A stretch of DNA of 64,000 nucleotides from Levilactobacillus yonginensis (GTDB lineage: Bacteria; Bacillota; Bacilli; Lactobacillales; Lactobacillaceae): NCBI RefSeq assembly GCF_003946265.1, contig NZ_RHNO01000003.1:62001-126000 (forward strand), given 5' to 3'. Positions 50,980 through 59,915 of this stretch are shown piece after piece. Each line of letters opens with the position of its first letter. Position 1 is the first letter of the stretch. The position numbers and the translations under genes were made by a program. The notes under the pieces are model-generated. The model worked only from the letters and a program-made list of their open reading frames with translations. It did not search any database and had not been told where the DNA came from.

Positions 50980-52139
50980 TGCGTTATAACTTTTCTGAAA
51001 TGGTCGACCGTCGCCACACTAGTTCTATCAAGTGGGACGTTAAGGACAACGAACTCCCAATGTGGGTGGCCGACATGGATTTTCGAACAGCTCCCGAAAT
51101 CGTAGCGGCCATCAAACAAAAAGCAGATACTGGCATCTTTGGCTACGAAGAAGTGCCTGCCGCCTACTTTGAGGCAGTCCAACACTGGTATGCCACCGAA
51201 CACGATTGGGCACCCAACACCGATTGGATGCGCTTTGTAACCGGTGTTGTCCCAGCACTTTCATCAGCTGTGCGCCGTATTAGTCACCTTGGCGATAACG
51301 TCCTGATCCAAGCGCCTGTTTACAATATCTTCTATAATTCCATTCTCAACAATGGCCGCCACGTTCTTTCCAGCGACCTAGTTGAAGATAACGGAAGTTA
51401 CAGCATTGATTGGGCAGACTTAGAAGCTAAGATGGCGGACCCGCTCACCACTATGATGATTCTATGTAATCCACATAATCCAATCGGTCTCATCTGGCAA
51501 CCGGCTGACCTCAAACGAATTGCGGACCTGGCTGCAGCAAACCACGTGACCGTCTTCGCTGATGAAATTCATGGCGATATTACCGACCCTGGATACGCCT
51601 ACACGCCATTTGCATCCGTTAGTGATGCCGCTGCCATGAATAGTATTACCGCTGTGTCTCCCAGCAAAACCTTCAATGTCGCCGCCCTGCATGCGGCAAC
51701 GTTAATCATCCCTAACGAGAACCTGCGTAACCAGGTCGACCGGGGAATCAACAGCGAAGAGTTGGCCGAACCCAACGCCTTTGCCGTTCCTGGAAGTATC
51801 GCTGCTTATACCAAGGGCGCTGACTGGGTGCACGAGCTAAACACCACTATCACGGCTAACAAGCAACTACTGACCAAATTTATCGGTAAACAGTTACCAA
51901 AGCTCCACGTGATTGCCGGCCACGCTACTTACTTGGTGTGGATCGACTGTCATGAAATTACTAACGACACCACTGCGCTCTGCGACCATATTCGGCAAAC
52001 TACTGGCTTATACATTTCAGCCGGCGAAGTTTACGGTGGTGACGGCCATCGCTGCATTCGAATTAATGTTGCCTGTCCGGCTGAGCGCCTTGAAGACGGC
52101 CTGAACCGGTTGGCCAAAGGGGTGGCCAGTTTTAAATAA
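50979..52139 (+). CDS. MalY/PatB-type PLP C-S lyase (cystathionine beta-lyase)
   Basis: 386 residues. Fold-type I aminotransferase relative that cleaves cystathionine or cysteine conjugates to a thiol, pyruvate and ammonia. N-terminal signature SSIKWDVKDNELPMWVADMDFRTAPEI, then NPHNPIGLIW, DEIHGDI and the PLP lysine K230 in SPSKTFNVAAL, and RINVACP near the end. Its ATG overlaps the DUF3737 stop (TAATG), so translation is coupled. The transcript probably continues to near 52150. Confidence 0.94.
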   Translation: MRYNFSEMVDRRHTSSIKWDVKDNELPMWVADMDFRTAPEIVAAIKQKADTGIFGYEEVPAAYFEAVQHWYATEHDWAPNTDWMRFVTGVVPALSSAVRRISHLGDNVLIQAPVYNIFYNSILNNGRHVLSSDLVEDNGSYSIDWADLEAKMADPLTTMMILCNPHNPIGLIWQPADLKRIADLAAANHVTVFADEIHGDITDPGYAYTPFASVSDAAAMNSITAVSPSKTFNVAALHAATLIIPNENLRNQVDRGINSEELAEPNAFAVPGSIAAYTKGADWVHELNTTITANKQLLTKFIGKQLPKLHVIAGHATYLVWIDCHEITNDTTALCDHIRQTTGLYISAGEVYGGDGHRCIRINVACPAERLEDGLNRLAKGVASFK

Positions 52140-52297
52140 TCAACGACTCGATGACGCTTGTTAACTAACTTAACGGGCGCCATTTTTCTAACCGTAGTCA
52201 CTGCACAAATCTCAGACCGTTAAGCGCCAACTCATCCGCCGACCATGCTATACTCGTTGCAACGACTGATTATTGAACTCCAGAGGAGGAACCTTAC

Positions 52298-53251
52298 ATG
52301 CCTATTAATCCCGCCGATGCGCAAGATGTTTACCGCGATGCTGGTGACAACATCATGTTCACCACCTATCTGATTGACCGTGACCACCTCGATTCAGACC
52401 GTGACGCTCTCGCCGAATTTACCGACCGACTCGCGGCCATCGAACGAAGTATGGCCATCCGCTATCCAGACGCCCAGTTGAGAGTGGCATTTGGCATTGG
52501 GGCGACCGCTTGGCAACTCCTCTTTCCGACCGCTAATCGGCCCAAAGAACTCGTTGACTTTCAGGAGGTTCAGGGACCTAAATACACGGCACCTGCCACG
52601 CCAGGCGACCTGTTCCTCCACGTCCGCGCCAAGGAAATGGCCGTGGTTTATGAAGTTTTAGATCAGGCGCGCGAGTTTCTCCGCGACTGGACGACCGTCG
52701 TTGACGAAACACCGGGGTTCCGGTACTTTGAGGGCCGCGCCATCATCGGCTTTATTGACGGTACGGAAAACCCTGCCGGTCCCGACGCAACGCAGTACGC
52801 CCTGATTGGTGACGAAGACCCAGAATTCAGCAATGGTTCTTACGCCTTTGCCCAAAAGTACGAACACAATATGGACGCGTGGAACGCCCTCAAGACTGAA
52901 GACCAGGAAAAATCCATCGGTCGTCACAAATTTAGTGACCGCGAGTTGGAAGACGATGAAAAGCTACCTAACGCCCACAACATTGCTTCGCAGGATAACG
53001 AGGATGATATTGAACACAAAATCGTGCGGATGAACGTGCCCTATGCCCAGCCAGGTCATGGTATCGTGGGAACCTACTTCATCGGCTACGCGCGTCACTT
53101 CACCGTGACCCAACGCATGCTGAATAACATGTTCAGCCAAAGCGACCGGCTATTAGACTTCAGCACCCCCATCACGGGCAGTGCCTTCTTTATCCCATCG
53201 CGCCGGCTGCTTGAACGAATTGCCGCGGGTGATTACTTCCCAGAAGCTTAA
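52298..53251 (+). CDS. Dye-decolourising (DyP-type) heme peroxidase
   Basis: 317 residues. It uses H2O2 to oxidise organic substrates; bacterial forms are usually cytosolic. The family motif G151-F-I-D154-G-T is complete with the catalytic Asp, and the likely proximal heme His is H227 in LPNAHNIASQ. IGRHK and FTVTQRMLNNMFSQ complete the fold. No Tat signal. Lactobacilli do not make heme, so activity depends on heme uptake. RBS AGAGGAGG before ATG 52298. Single gene ending in a strong terminator. Confidence 0.95.
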   Translation: MPINPADAQDVYRDAGDNIMFTTYLIDRDHLDSDRDALAEFTDRLAAIERSMAIRYPDAQLRVAFGIGATAWQLLFPTANRPKELVDFQEVQGPKYTAPATPGDLFLHVRAKEMAVVYEVLDQAREFLRDWTTVVDETPGFRYFEGRAIIGFIDGTENPAGPDATQYALIGDEDPEFSNGSYAFAQKYEHNMDAWNALKTEDQEKSIGRHKFSDRELEDDEKLPNAHNIASQDNEDDIEHKIVRMNVPYAQPGHGIVGTYFIGYARHFTVTQRMLNNMFSQSDRLLDFSTPITGSAFFIPSRRLLERIAAGDYFPEA

Positions 53252-53273
53252 CCAATCACTGACTACCCAAAAT

Positions 53274-53312
53274 AACAGCGAGTACGCCAACTAAACGGCG
53301 TACTCGCTGTTT
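53274..53312 (+). terminator. Dyp peroxidase terminator
   Basis: 15-bp perfect arms AACAGCGAGTACGCC and GGCGTACTCGCTGTT. Confidence 0.9.
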
Positions 53313-53575
53313 GCGTTTAGTCATCACCATGATTGCCCGCCGTCATTTGGACTTCAAAAAACCTCCTAGCTCGTCCGTCATTCAAGAATTTTTGAATTCC
53401 ACGCATCGCTATGGTCGCAACCACTTGCGAGCGCATACAAATAAGCACTAAGCGTTGACCTTCCAGGAATATGGGGGTATGTTAGTATGGTTGCCATTTC
53501 GATTAAGTCACGATTAGTTTGCGTTACTACGGGTAATCTCACTAATCAATTCATTCAATAAGGAGTTGAACCACT

Positions 53576-54808
53576 TTGGACGAAACTGAAAGAGAACACG
53601 GACTCTGGCGTCGTAATCTGCGGGTTCTCTGGTTTTGTACGTTCGTTGCCGGCATGGCTTTCAGTGAAATCATGCCATTTCTATCGTTATATATTAGTAG
53701 TTTAGGTGATTACACCAAGTCACAAGTCACCATGTATAGTGGGTTAGTCTACGCGGCCGACTTCTTTGTCAGCGCCATCGCATCCCCACTTTGGGGCATG
53801 GTCGCTGACCGTAAGGGTCGGAAACTCATGCTACTGCGGGCATCACTAGGAACGGCTGGTGCCATGGCGTTGATGGGATTTGCCACCAGCGTTTGGCAGT
53901 TGGTCGCTCTGCGAGCCCTCCAAGGGGTCTTCGCCGGTTTCATTTCCAACGCACAGGCTTTAGTCGCCTCACAGACACCGCGGAATCACAGTGGTGCTTC
54001 TCTCAGTACCCTCATGACCGGGGTTACCAGCGGAATGTTGCTGGGACCCGTCATCGGTGGTGTGTTAGCACAGGTCTTCTCAATTCGACTGACCTTCTTC
54101 ATCACCGCCGCCCTGTTATTTATCACCTTTATCATGAGTTGGGTTTTAGTAGAAGAAAAGTTCAAACCGGTTCAGAAGAAACCAGCGGCCGAACGCAGCC
54201 ACAATCCACTGGCCGCCTTTCCAAATCCCAAACTAATTTTGGTTCTTTTGACGTCCACCTTGATCGTCCAATTCGGGAACATTTCTATTTCTCCCATCAT
54301 CAGTCTCTACGTCAAAGAACTGATGCATAACGTCGGCCCAATCACCGTGGTCGCCGGGGTCATTGCGGCCCTACCCGGGATTTCAAACATCTTTGCGTCA
54401 CCACGACTGGGGCGTTATGGTGACGAGCACGGTTCTGGTAAGGTGCTCATCTTCGGTTACGTTTTCGCGTTTCTGATGTACCTGCCACAAGGGTTGGTCA
54501 CCAGCGTCTGGGTCTTAGGGATTCTACGCTTCATGATCGGTATTTCCGACGGCGCCTTGTTCCCCGAAATCCAAACGTTATTGACTAAAAATTCGCCAGT
54601 CGAGTTGACCTCCACCGTCTTCAGTTGGAACCAGTCCTTTCAAGCAATTGGAAATATGCTGGGATCACTACTAGGTGGCTGGATTGCCGGGGTCTTCAAC
54701 TACAATGCAGTCTTCTTCTCAACGGCGGCTCTCATGCTGATCAACCTCGCATTGATTTGGTGGCTCGTTCCAGAAATTCGCAAGTCTAAGGTCCAATCGG
54801 CCGCTTAA
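53576..54808 (+). CDS. MFS multidrug efflux transporter, DHA1 (12-helix) type
   Basis: 410 residues from TTG 53576 with AAGGAG ten bases upstream. Twelve membrane segments. Motif A GMVADRKGRKLMLLRA after helix 2, helix-4 Arg in LRALQGVFAGF, motif C-like GVTSGMLLGPVIGGVLAQ. The fold is close to PmrA/TetA-like exporters of lactic acid bacteria. Substrate unknown. The spacer at 53313-53575 shows no operator that I recognise. Ends in a long terminator. Confidence 0.92.
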   Translation: MDETEREHGLWRRNLRVLWFCTFVAGMAFSEIMPFLSLYISSLGDYTKSQVTMYSGLVYAADFFVSAIASPLWGMVADRKGRKLMLLRASLGTAGAMALMGFATSVWQLVALRALQGVFAGFISNAQALVASQTPRNHSGASLSTLMTGVTSGMLLGPVIGGVLAQVFSIRLTFFITAALLFITFIMSWVLVEEKFKPVQKKPAAERSHNPLAAFPNPKLILVLLTSTLIVQFGNISISPIISLYVKELMHNVGPITVVAGVIAALPGISNIFASPRLGRYGDEHGSGKVLIFGYVFAFLMYLPQGLVTSVWVLGILRFMIGISDGALFPEIQTLLTKNSPVELTSTVFSWNQSFQAIGNMLGSLLGGWIAGVFNYNAVFFSTAALMLINLALIWWLVPEIRKSKVQSAA

Positions 54809-54820
54809 TTACACGCACAA

Positions 54821-54887
54821 AATAGACGCTGTCGCAGAACGGCTTGATCTCATCAAGTCCTTCCGCGACAACGCCTATTTATTTTTG
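54821..54887 (+). terminator. MFS gene terminator (long imperfect stem)
   Basis: AATAGACGCTGTCGC pairs with GCGACAACGCCTATT with inner CTTGAT/ATCAAG pairing, then ATTTTT. Confidence 0.85.
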
Positions 54888-54906
54888 TTCAAAATTCGTA
54901 TGGCCC

Positions 54907-55086
54907 GCACCAGCAGGTCAGGAATTTCGCTAGCTGTGGGGACCGGGGAAAGCCACAGAACGGTCTTTCCCCTCGACTTGAAGCCGCGCAGATCACGCGT
55001 CTCCAAGCTCGTCCCATGGCCTAAGCTGACAAAACAGTCAGCCAAGGCCATCGACACAGCTAGCTACATCCCTGACCTTCTGGTGC
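54907..55086 (-). repeat. Structured intergenic repeat R9 (long type, reverse orientation, complete)
   Basis: On the minus strand the outer stem begins GCACCAG and pairs over 19 positions with one mismatch (AGGTCAGG/CCTGACCT inside). P2 ATGGCCTTGGCTGA/TCAGCTTAGGCCAT; P3 CTTGGAGACGCG/CGCGGCTTCAAG with the A-G mismatch; P4 GGGGAAAGACC/GGCTTTCCCC; then GGTCCCCACAGC. Confidence 0.9.
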
Positions 55087-55282
55087 TACACTGTCCAACT
55101 TTACAAATAAATTAAGTAGTCGTGAAGCTGATAATATTTATCATAATTACTAAAACTCACTTGAGTATGCTAATTCAATGCTGAAATTTCGACAAATTTT
55201 TCCTACAAATAATCAGGTAACATTACCCAACTCCAATTAGCATTATCTAATCACTGCAGTTGCCAGCACCCCACTGCCATAA

Positions 55283-55464
55283 CCGGAGGTCGCCAGGAAT
55301 GGTGGCAGCTGTGTCGGTGTTCTTAGTCCGGTGAACTGTCGGACTTAGAACACGGGACGATCTTGGAAACTCGGTGGTCTTCCGAGGTTTCAAGTCGAGG
55401 AGTAAGACCGCTTCTCAGGCTTACTCCGGTCCCCACAGCAGACGCCATTACTGGCGGCCGCAGG
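55283..55464 (+). repeat. Structured intergenic repeat R10 (long type, complete)
   Basis: Opens CCGGAGG, closes CCGCAGG. Outer stem CGCCAGGAATGG/CCATTACTGGCG. P2 GTGTTCTTAGTCCG/CGGACTTAGAACAC. P3 CTTGGAAACTCGG/CCGAGGTTTCAAG. P4 GAGTAAGACC/GGCTTACTC. Head to head with R9 in the same spacer between convergent genes. Confidence 0.9.
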
Positions 55465-55482
55465 TGACAATTAGTGGCGTGC

Positions 55483-55965
55483 TTACCCCGCGAACTTAGT
55501 TAGGGGCACGTCAGCATCGTCGCTCCCAAAAACCTTAACGGGAGCCGGATTAACTGCCAAGAGTGTGTTGATTTCGCCAAAACCATCCACGAGGTCAAAG
55601 TCCAGGCCAGCCGTCATCAGTTGCCGCCGGGCATCCCTAATTTGGCCAGGCAATTCAACGATGTCGTCGGTCCGACCGACCAACAACCGGTGCGTACCCG
55701 CGGCCTGTGCCGCAGTAATCAGCGTCGTCACCGTCTGGGTCAATTTGATAGTTGGCACCAAGGCCACCACCATGTCTTGGTCAAGCATGGCGGCCGTTAA
55801 CCCACCCTCGTCCAGCGTCTCACCGGTCAGAGCCATGACGGATTGCGGCAAGTCGACCGCACTCGGTGTGTACACGGTTAAACTCACGTGATTATTTTGA
55901 CTGAGTTGGCGGACAAAGGTTTGGCTGGTCGTGTCTAACGCCCCAGCAAGCAGGATTCGTTTCAA
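55483..55965 (-). CDS. Short NAD(P)-binding protein, NmrA-like
   Basis: 160 residues: MKRILLAGALDTTSQTFVRQL as a Rossmann-like start, then VALVPTIKLTQTVTTLITAAQAAG and RLLVGRTDDIVELPG. It keeps only the N-terminal two-thirds of a normal NmrA/SDR fold, so it may be a compact regulator or sensor. The Gly loop (GALDTTS) lacks the usual second and third Gly, so nucleotide binding is uncertain. A 22-bp perfect palindrome lies about 97 bases upstream. Confidence 0.7.
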   Translation of the reverse strand: MKRILLAGALDTTSQTFVRQLSQNNHVSLTVYTPSAVDLPQSVMALTGETLDEGGLTAAMLDQDMVVALVPTIKLTQTVTTLITAAQAAGTHRLLVGRTDDIVELPGQIRDARRQLMTAGLDFDLVDGFGEINTLLAVNPAPVKVFGSDDADVPLTKFAG

Positions 55966-56061
55966 GGTCGTAACTCCCTTTCGTTTTGATGATGTTTCTT
56001 AGTATAAGGGGTTAGACTTAGTCGAAGGCAAGCCCTATTTTTAAAATAATTTCCGCTAAGA

Positions 56062-56083
56062 TTAATAAGAAATTTCTTATTAA
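56062..56083. promoter_or_regulatory. Perfect 22-bp palindrome between divergent genes
   Basis: Arms TTAATAAGAAA and TTTCTTATTAA meet with no spacer. Located about 97 bases before the NmrA-like gene and about 290 before opuCA. Good candidate operator for a dimeric repressor not encoded nearby. Confidence 0.65.
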
Positions 56084-56200
56084 AAACTCATTTTTCTGAG
56101 CGAGTTTTGGAGGCGGTTCATTGCTTACTCCTATACGGGATAAGGGCTTACGTGAATTCGTTCACACTCACATATCATCAACAGTAGCAATGGTTATCTT

Positions 56201-56229
56201 TTGGATTGCGGGGGTAATTCGTGTACAAT
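56201..56229 (+). promoter_or_regulatory. opuC promoter
   Basis: TTGGAT, 17-base spacer, TACAAT. The leader of about 140 nt contains a hairpin CGCCGA/TCGGCG near 56321-56341. Confidence 0.65.
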
Positions 56230-56373
56230 GAGTACTAATCGAGAGTTGAGAATTCAAATACGACCGGTCTCCAGGTTGCTTCGTGACTAACGCGTGCTGC
56301 CGGCACACCGATCGTTATTTTTACGCCGAAGAACTGTCGGCGAACGTGACACCATCACACAGGAGGTTAATCT

Positions 56374-57579
56374 ATGCTACTTTCAATGGAACATCTACGT
56401 AAAGAATATCCTAACGGTAAAATAGCCGTCGACGACTTCAACTTAGAGGTCGACCGCGGCGAATTCATTGCCTTTATCGGAACGTCTGGCTCAGGCAAGA
56501 CCACGACCATGCGGATGATCAATCGCATGCTCAATCAAACTTCCGGTACCATCAAGATCAACGGTAAGGATATTTCTAAGATGGATCCAGTCAAGCTCCG
56601 GCGGTCAATTGGCTACGTGATTCAAAACACCGGGCTGATGCCCCACATGACCATTCAAGAAAACATTGAAATGGTTCCGAAACTACTTGGCTGGTCCAAG
56701 GAAAAGCGCGAAGAACAAGCGCACAAAATGATTGCCCTGGCACAGTTGCCAGATGAAATGCTGCAACGCTACCCCGGAGAGCTCTCCGGTGGGCAGCAGC
56801 AACGGATTGGGGTCGTTCGCGCCCTAGCCGCCGATCAAGAACTCATTTTAATGGATGAACCCTTTGGGGCCTTGGACCCCATCACGCGTGAATCTCTCCA
56901 GGATTTGGTCAAGCATTTACAAAAAGACCTCGGCAAGACCTTCATCTTCGTCACCCATGATATGGATGAAGCGCTGAACCTCTCAACTAAGGTCGTTATC
57001 ATGAGCCAGGGTAAGCAGGTCCAAGTCGACACACCCGAAAACATCTTACGCCACCCCGCCAACGAGTTCGTCACAAACTTGATTGGGGAGGAACGCCTGA
57101 TCAGAGCGCAACCAAACATTCTGACGGTTAGTCAAATCATGTTAAAGAACCCCGCCGCCATCACTCCTGACAAGACGTTGGAAGACGCCATTGAACAAAT
57201 GCATGAACGGCGAGTTGATACGCTGTTAGTTACCGACAAAACCGGTGTTCTGCAAGGCTTCGTTGACTTGGATGATATCAACCGTATCGCGGATGCCCAT
57301 ACGCCAGTCAGCCGGTTCACACAAGACCGGGTCTTCTACGTTAAGGCCAATGCGTTGATTGGTGATACCGTCGACCGCATCCTGAAAAAAGGTGTGAAGA
57401 ACGTGCCCGTCGTCGACGAAGACAAACGCTTAGTCGGTATCGTCACGCGGACCGCCCTCGTGGATATCGTCTACGATGCCTTACATGGTGCACCCGACGC
57501 CAATGAGAAACCTGCTTCACCAATTAATGCTGATATCCATGCTGCCGCAACCCGTGAAGGAGGCGAAATGCCACAATGA
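56374..57579 (+). CDS. opuCA: Glycine betaine/carnitine/choline ABC transporter ATPase
   Basis: 401 residues. ABC domain 1-240: Walker [11 protein letters not shown]-loop [13 protein letters not shown], signature [15 protein letters not shown], Walker [21 protein letters not shown]. Tandem CBS domains at about 255-375 probably gate activity by ionic strength. It is first of a four-gene operon for osmoprotectant uptake. AGGAGG before ATG 56374. The stop overlaps the opuCB start. Confidence 0.95.
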   Translation: MLLSMEHLRKEYPNGKIAVDDFNLEVDRGEFIAFIGTSGSGKTTTMRMINRMLNQTSGTIKINGKDISKMDPVKLRRSIGYVIQNTGLMPHMTIQENIEMVPKLLGWSKEKREEQAHKMIALAQLPDEMLQRYPGELSGGQQQRIGVVRALAADQELILMDEPFGALDPITRESLQDLVKHLQKDLGKTFIFVTHDMDEALNLSTKVVIMSQGKQVQVDTPENILRHPANEFVTNLIGEERLIRAQPNILTVSQIMLKNPAAITPDKTLEDAIEQMHERRVDTLLVTDKTGVLQGFVDLDDINRIADAHTPVSRFTQDRVFYVKANALIGDTVDRILKKGVKNVPVVDEDKRLVGIVTRTALVDIVYDALHGAPDANEKPASPINADIHAAATREGGEMPQ

Positions 57580-58202
57580 TGCACTTTTTAGCAACTTATG
57601 GGACTCAACTGCTCAGTAAGACGGGGCAACACCTGTTGATCTCCGCAGCTGCCCTGGGGCTAGGTGTCATCGTGGCCGTTCCGCTGGGAATCTTACTCAC
57701 CCGCATGAAACACGGTGCTAACCTTGTAATGTCACTGGCCGGGGTGCTACAAACCATCCCCGCCATGGCCCTGTTAGCGATGATGATTCCCATCTTTGGT
57801 ATCGGCTCCACGCCCGCCATTGTGGCCCTCTTCATTTACTCGTTGTTACCGATTCTCCGCAACACTTATTTAGGCATGCAAGGGGTCTCACCGACCGTCC
57901 GCGACGCTGCCAAAGGGATGGGAATGACTTGGTGGCAAATGATGACGCGGGCTGAGATTCCGTTGGCTGCGCCCGTCATCATGTCTGGTATTCGGCTCTC
58001 CGCCACCTACGTGATTGCTTGGGCGACGTTAGCTTCCTACATTGGTGCTGGTGGCCTCGGGGACTTCATTTTCAACGGGTTGAACCTTTACCGGTCCGAC
58101 CTGATCCTCGGCGGCTCGATTCCCGTTATCCTGTTGGCGCTCCTGGTCGACTACCTGTTGGGTAAAGTGGAACGTGCCGTCATGCCTAAGCCATTACGAT
58201 AG
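57576..58202 (+). CDS. opuCB: Betaine/carnitine ABC transporter permease
   Basis: 208 residues and about five helices. The binding-protein-dependent permease signature is [38 protein letters not shown] (EAA loop). Starts ATG 57576, overlapping the opuCA stop by four bases. Forms the channel with OpuCD. Confidence 0.95.
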   Translation: MMHFLATYGTQLLSKTGQHLLISAAALGLGVIVAVPLGILLTRMKHGANLVMSLAGVLQTIPAMALLAMMIPIFGIGSTPAIVALFIYSLLPILRNTYLGMQGVSPTVRDAAKGMGMTWWQMMTRAEIPLAAPVIMSGIRLSATYVIAWATLASYIGAGGLGDFIFNGLNLYRSDLILGGSIPVILLALLVDYLLGKVERAVMPKPLR

Positions 58203-58212
58203 GAGGTCCGTT

Positions 58213-59151
58213 ATGCGAAAACATTTACGCAAATGGCTCGCCGGACTTCTGGTAGTCATTGCAATATTACCGTTAAGTGGGTGCAGCTTCAGCTTTCCTG
58301 GGCTATCCGGTTCGGGCGATAACACCATCCGCATCGCCTCTCAGAACACGACTGAACAACAGATCATGGCCTACATGATTCAAGGCATGATCACCCACTA
58401 CACCAAATTAGATTCAACCATCATCAACAACCTGGGGTCTGGTAACGTGAGTTTCAACGCCCTGAAGAATAAACAAGCTGACATCTCGTCCATTCGGTTC
58501 TACGGGACCGACCTGACGACCATCCTGAACGAAAAATTCGAACGGGACCCCGCCAAGGTCAAGACGACCGTCAGGGATGAATTTCAGAGCCGTTACCACA
58601 TGACCTACCTTAAAAACTATGGGTTCTCAGATACGTACGCCTGGATGGTCAAGCAGAGTTACGCCAAGAAGCATAACTTACAGACGGTCAGTGACCTGCA
58701 AAAGCTTTCGCCCAATATGACCGTTGGGATCGACCAAATCTGGCAAAACCGTCAAGGAGACGGTTACCCCGCCTTCCAAAAGATGTACGGTTTCGGCTTT
58801 GGCAAAGTTTTGCCGATGCAGACCGGACTGCTCTACGACGCACTGTCTGCCGATAAAATGAACGCCATCTTGGGTTATTCCACCGACGGCCGGGTCTCCA
58901 GCTATCATTTGAAATTGCTGAAGGACGACAAGAACTTCTTCCCACCTTACGATGCCGCACCGGTTGCGACCGACGCCATCCTGAAGGCCCATCCGGAATT
59001 GAAGCCCGTCTTAAACCGGTTGGCCGGCAAGATTTCTTTGAAGACCATGCAGACCTTGAACTACAAGGTGGACGACCAACTCGAAGAACCACAGACCGTG
59101 GCCAACGACTTCTTGAAGGCGCACCACTACTTTGAAGGGGGGAACGACTAG
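58213..59151 (+). CDS. opuCC: Betaine/carnitine-binding lipoprotein
   Basis: 312 residues from ATG 58213 (AGGAGG upstream). Lipoprotein signal with lipobox L-S-G-C (about residue 26). The OpuAC-like binding fold has NTIRIASQNTTEQQIMAYMIQGMI at the N-terminus and SADKMNAILGYSTDGRV, a usual segment of the choline/betaine type. Lipid-anchored outside, it hands substrate to OpuCB/OpuCD. Exact ligand cannot be read from sequence. Confidence 0.94.
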   Translation: MRKHLRKWLAGLLVVIAILPLSGCSFSFPGLSGSGDNTIRIASQNTTEQQIMAYMIQGMITHYTKLDSTIINNLGSGNVSFNALKNKQADISSIRFYGTDLTTILNEKFERDPAKVKTTVRDEFQSRYHMTYLKNYGFSDTYAWMVKQSYAKKHNLQTVSDLQKLSPNMTVGIDQIWQNRQGDGYPAFQKMYGFGFGKVLPMQTGLLYDALSADKMNAILGYSTDGRVSSYHLKLLKDDKNFFPPYDAAPVATDAILKAHPELKPVLNRLAGKISLKTMQTLNYKVDDQLEEPQTVANDFLKAHHYFEGGND

Positions 59152-59152
59152 T

Positions 59153-59815
59153 ATGAAAGACATGGATCTGTTCAATCAGTTAATTTACTATTTTAGTCAT
59201 AACGGGATGTACGTCCTCAGTCAATTCAACCAGACGTTCCTAGTTTCCATCTATGGCGTGCTTCTGGGCGCCATCGTGGGGATTCCGCTGGGTATTTGGA
59301 TTTCCCAATACCGCCGGCTCTCACCAGTGATCATCGGGATTGCAAACGTGATTCAGACGGTGCCCTCACTGGCGATGCTGTCGATTCTGATGTTAGGATT
59401 GGGACTCGGGGAAAATACGGTAATTGCGACCGTCTTCCTCTACTCCCTCCTGCCAATCATCAAGAACACCTATACTGGGATGCTCAGTGTCGACGGCGAC
59501 GTACTGGACGCTGGGAAAGGGATGGGGATGACGCGGTTCCAGGTCATGAAGACCATTCGGATTCCGCTGTCACTCTCCGTCATCATTGCTGGGATTCGTA
59601 ACGCGCTGGTTATCGGAATTGGGATTACCGTTATCGGCTCGTTCATCGGTTCTGGTGGGCTCGGGGACATCATCGTCCGCGGGACCAACGCAACGAATGG
59701 TGGGGCCATCATCTTGGCCGGTGCATTGCCAACCGCTTTAATGGCAATCATCACCGACCTGGTACTGTCCTTCATCGAAAAACGCTTAACGCCGAAGACT
59801 TCTTCGGAGGGTTAA
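59153..59815 (+). CDS. opuCD: Betaine/carnitine ABC transporter permease
   Basis: 220 residues from ATG 59153, one base after the opuCC stop, with a GGGGGG ribosome site. EAA loop GMGMTRFQVMKTIRIPLSLSVIIAGIRNALVIGIGITVIGSFIGSGGLGDII. Last gene of the operon. A terminator follows at 59829. Confidence 0.95.
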   Translation: MKDMDLFNQLIYYFSHNGMYVLSQFNQTFLVSIYGVLLGAIVGIPLGIWISQYRRLSPVIIGIANVIQTVPSLAMLSILMLGLGLGENTVIATVFLYSLLPIIKNTYTGMLSVDGDVLDAGKGMGMTRFQVMKTIRIPLSLSVIIAGIRNALVIGIGITVIGSFIGSGGLGDIIVRGTNATNGGAIILAGALPTALMAIITDLVLSFIEKRLTPKTSSEG

Positions 59816-59828
59816 TTTTAATTTGTTT

Positions 59829-59866
59829 GACGTCAGTATGCCGCTTGGGTATGCTGGCGTTTTTTG
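59829..59866 (+). terminator. opuC operon terminator
   Basis: GTCAGTATGCC pairs with GGGTATGCTGGC using G-U wobbles, then T6. Confidence 0.85.
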
Positions 59867-59915
59867 TTTGCTCCTAAATTGTTAGTCTTAGATCAAAGTG
59901 CAGGTAGTGGGCAGT

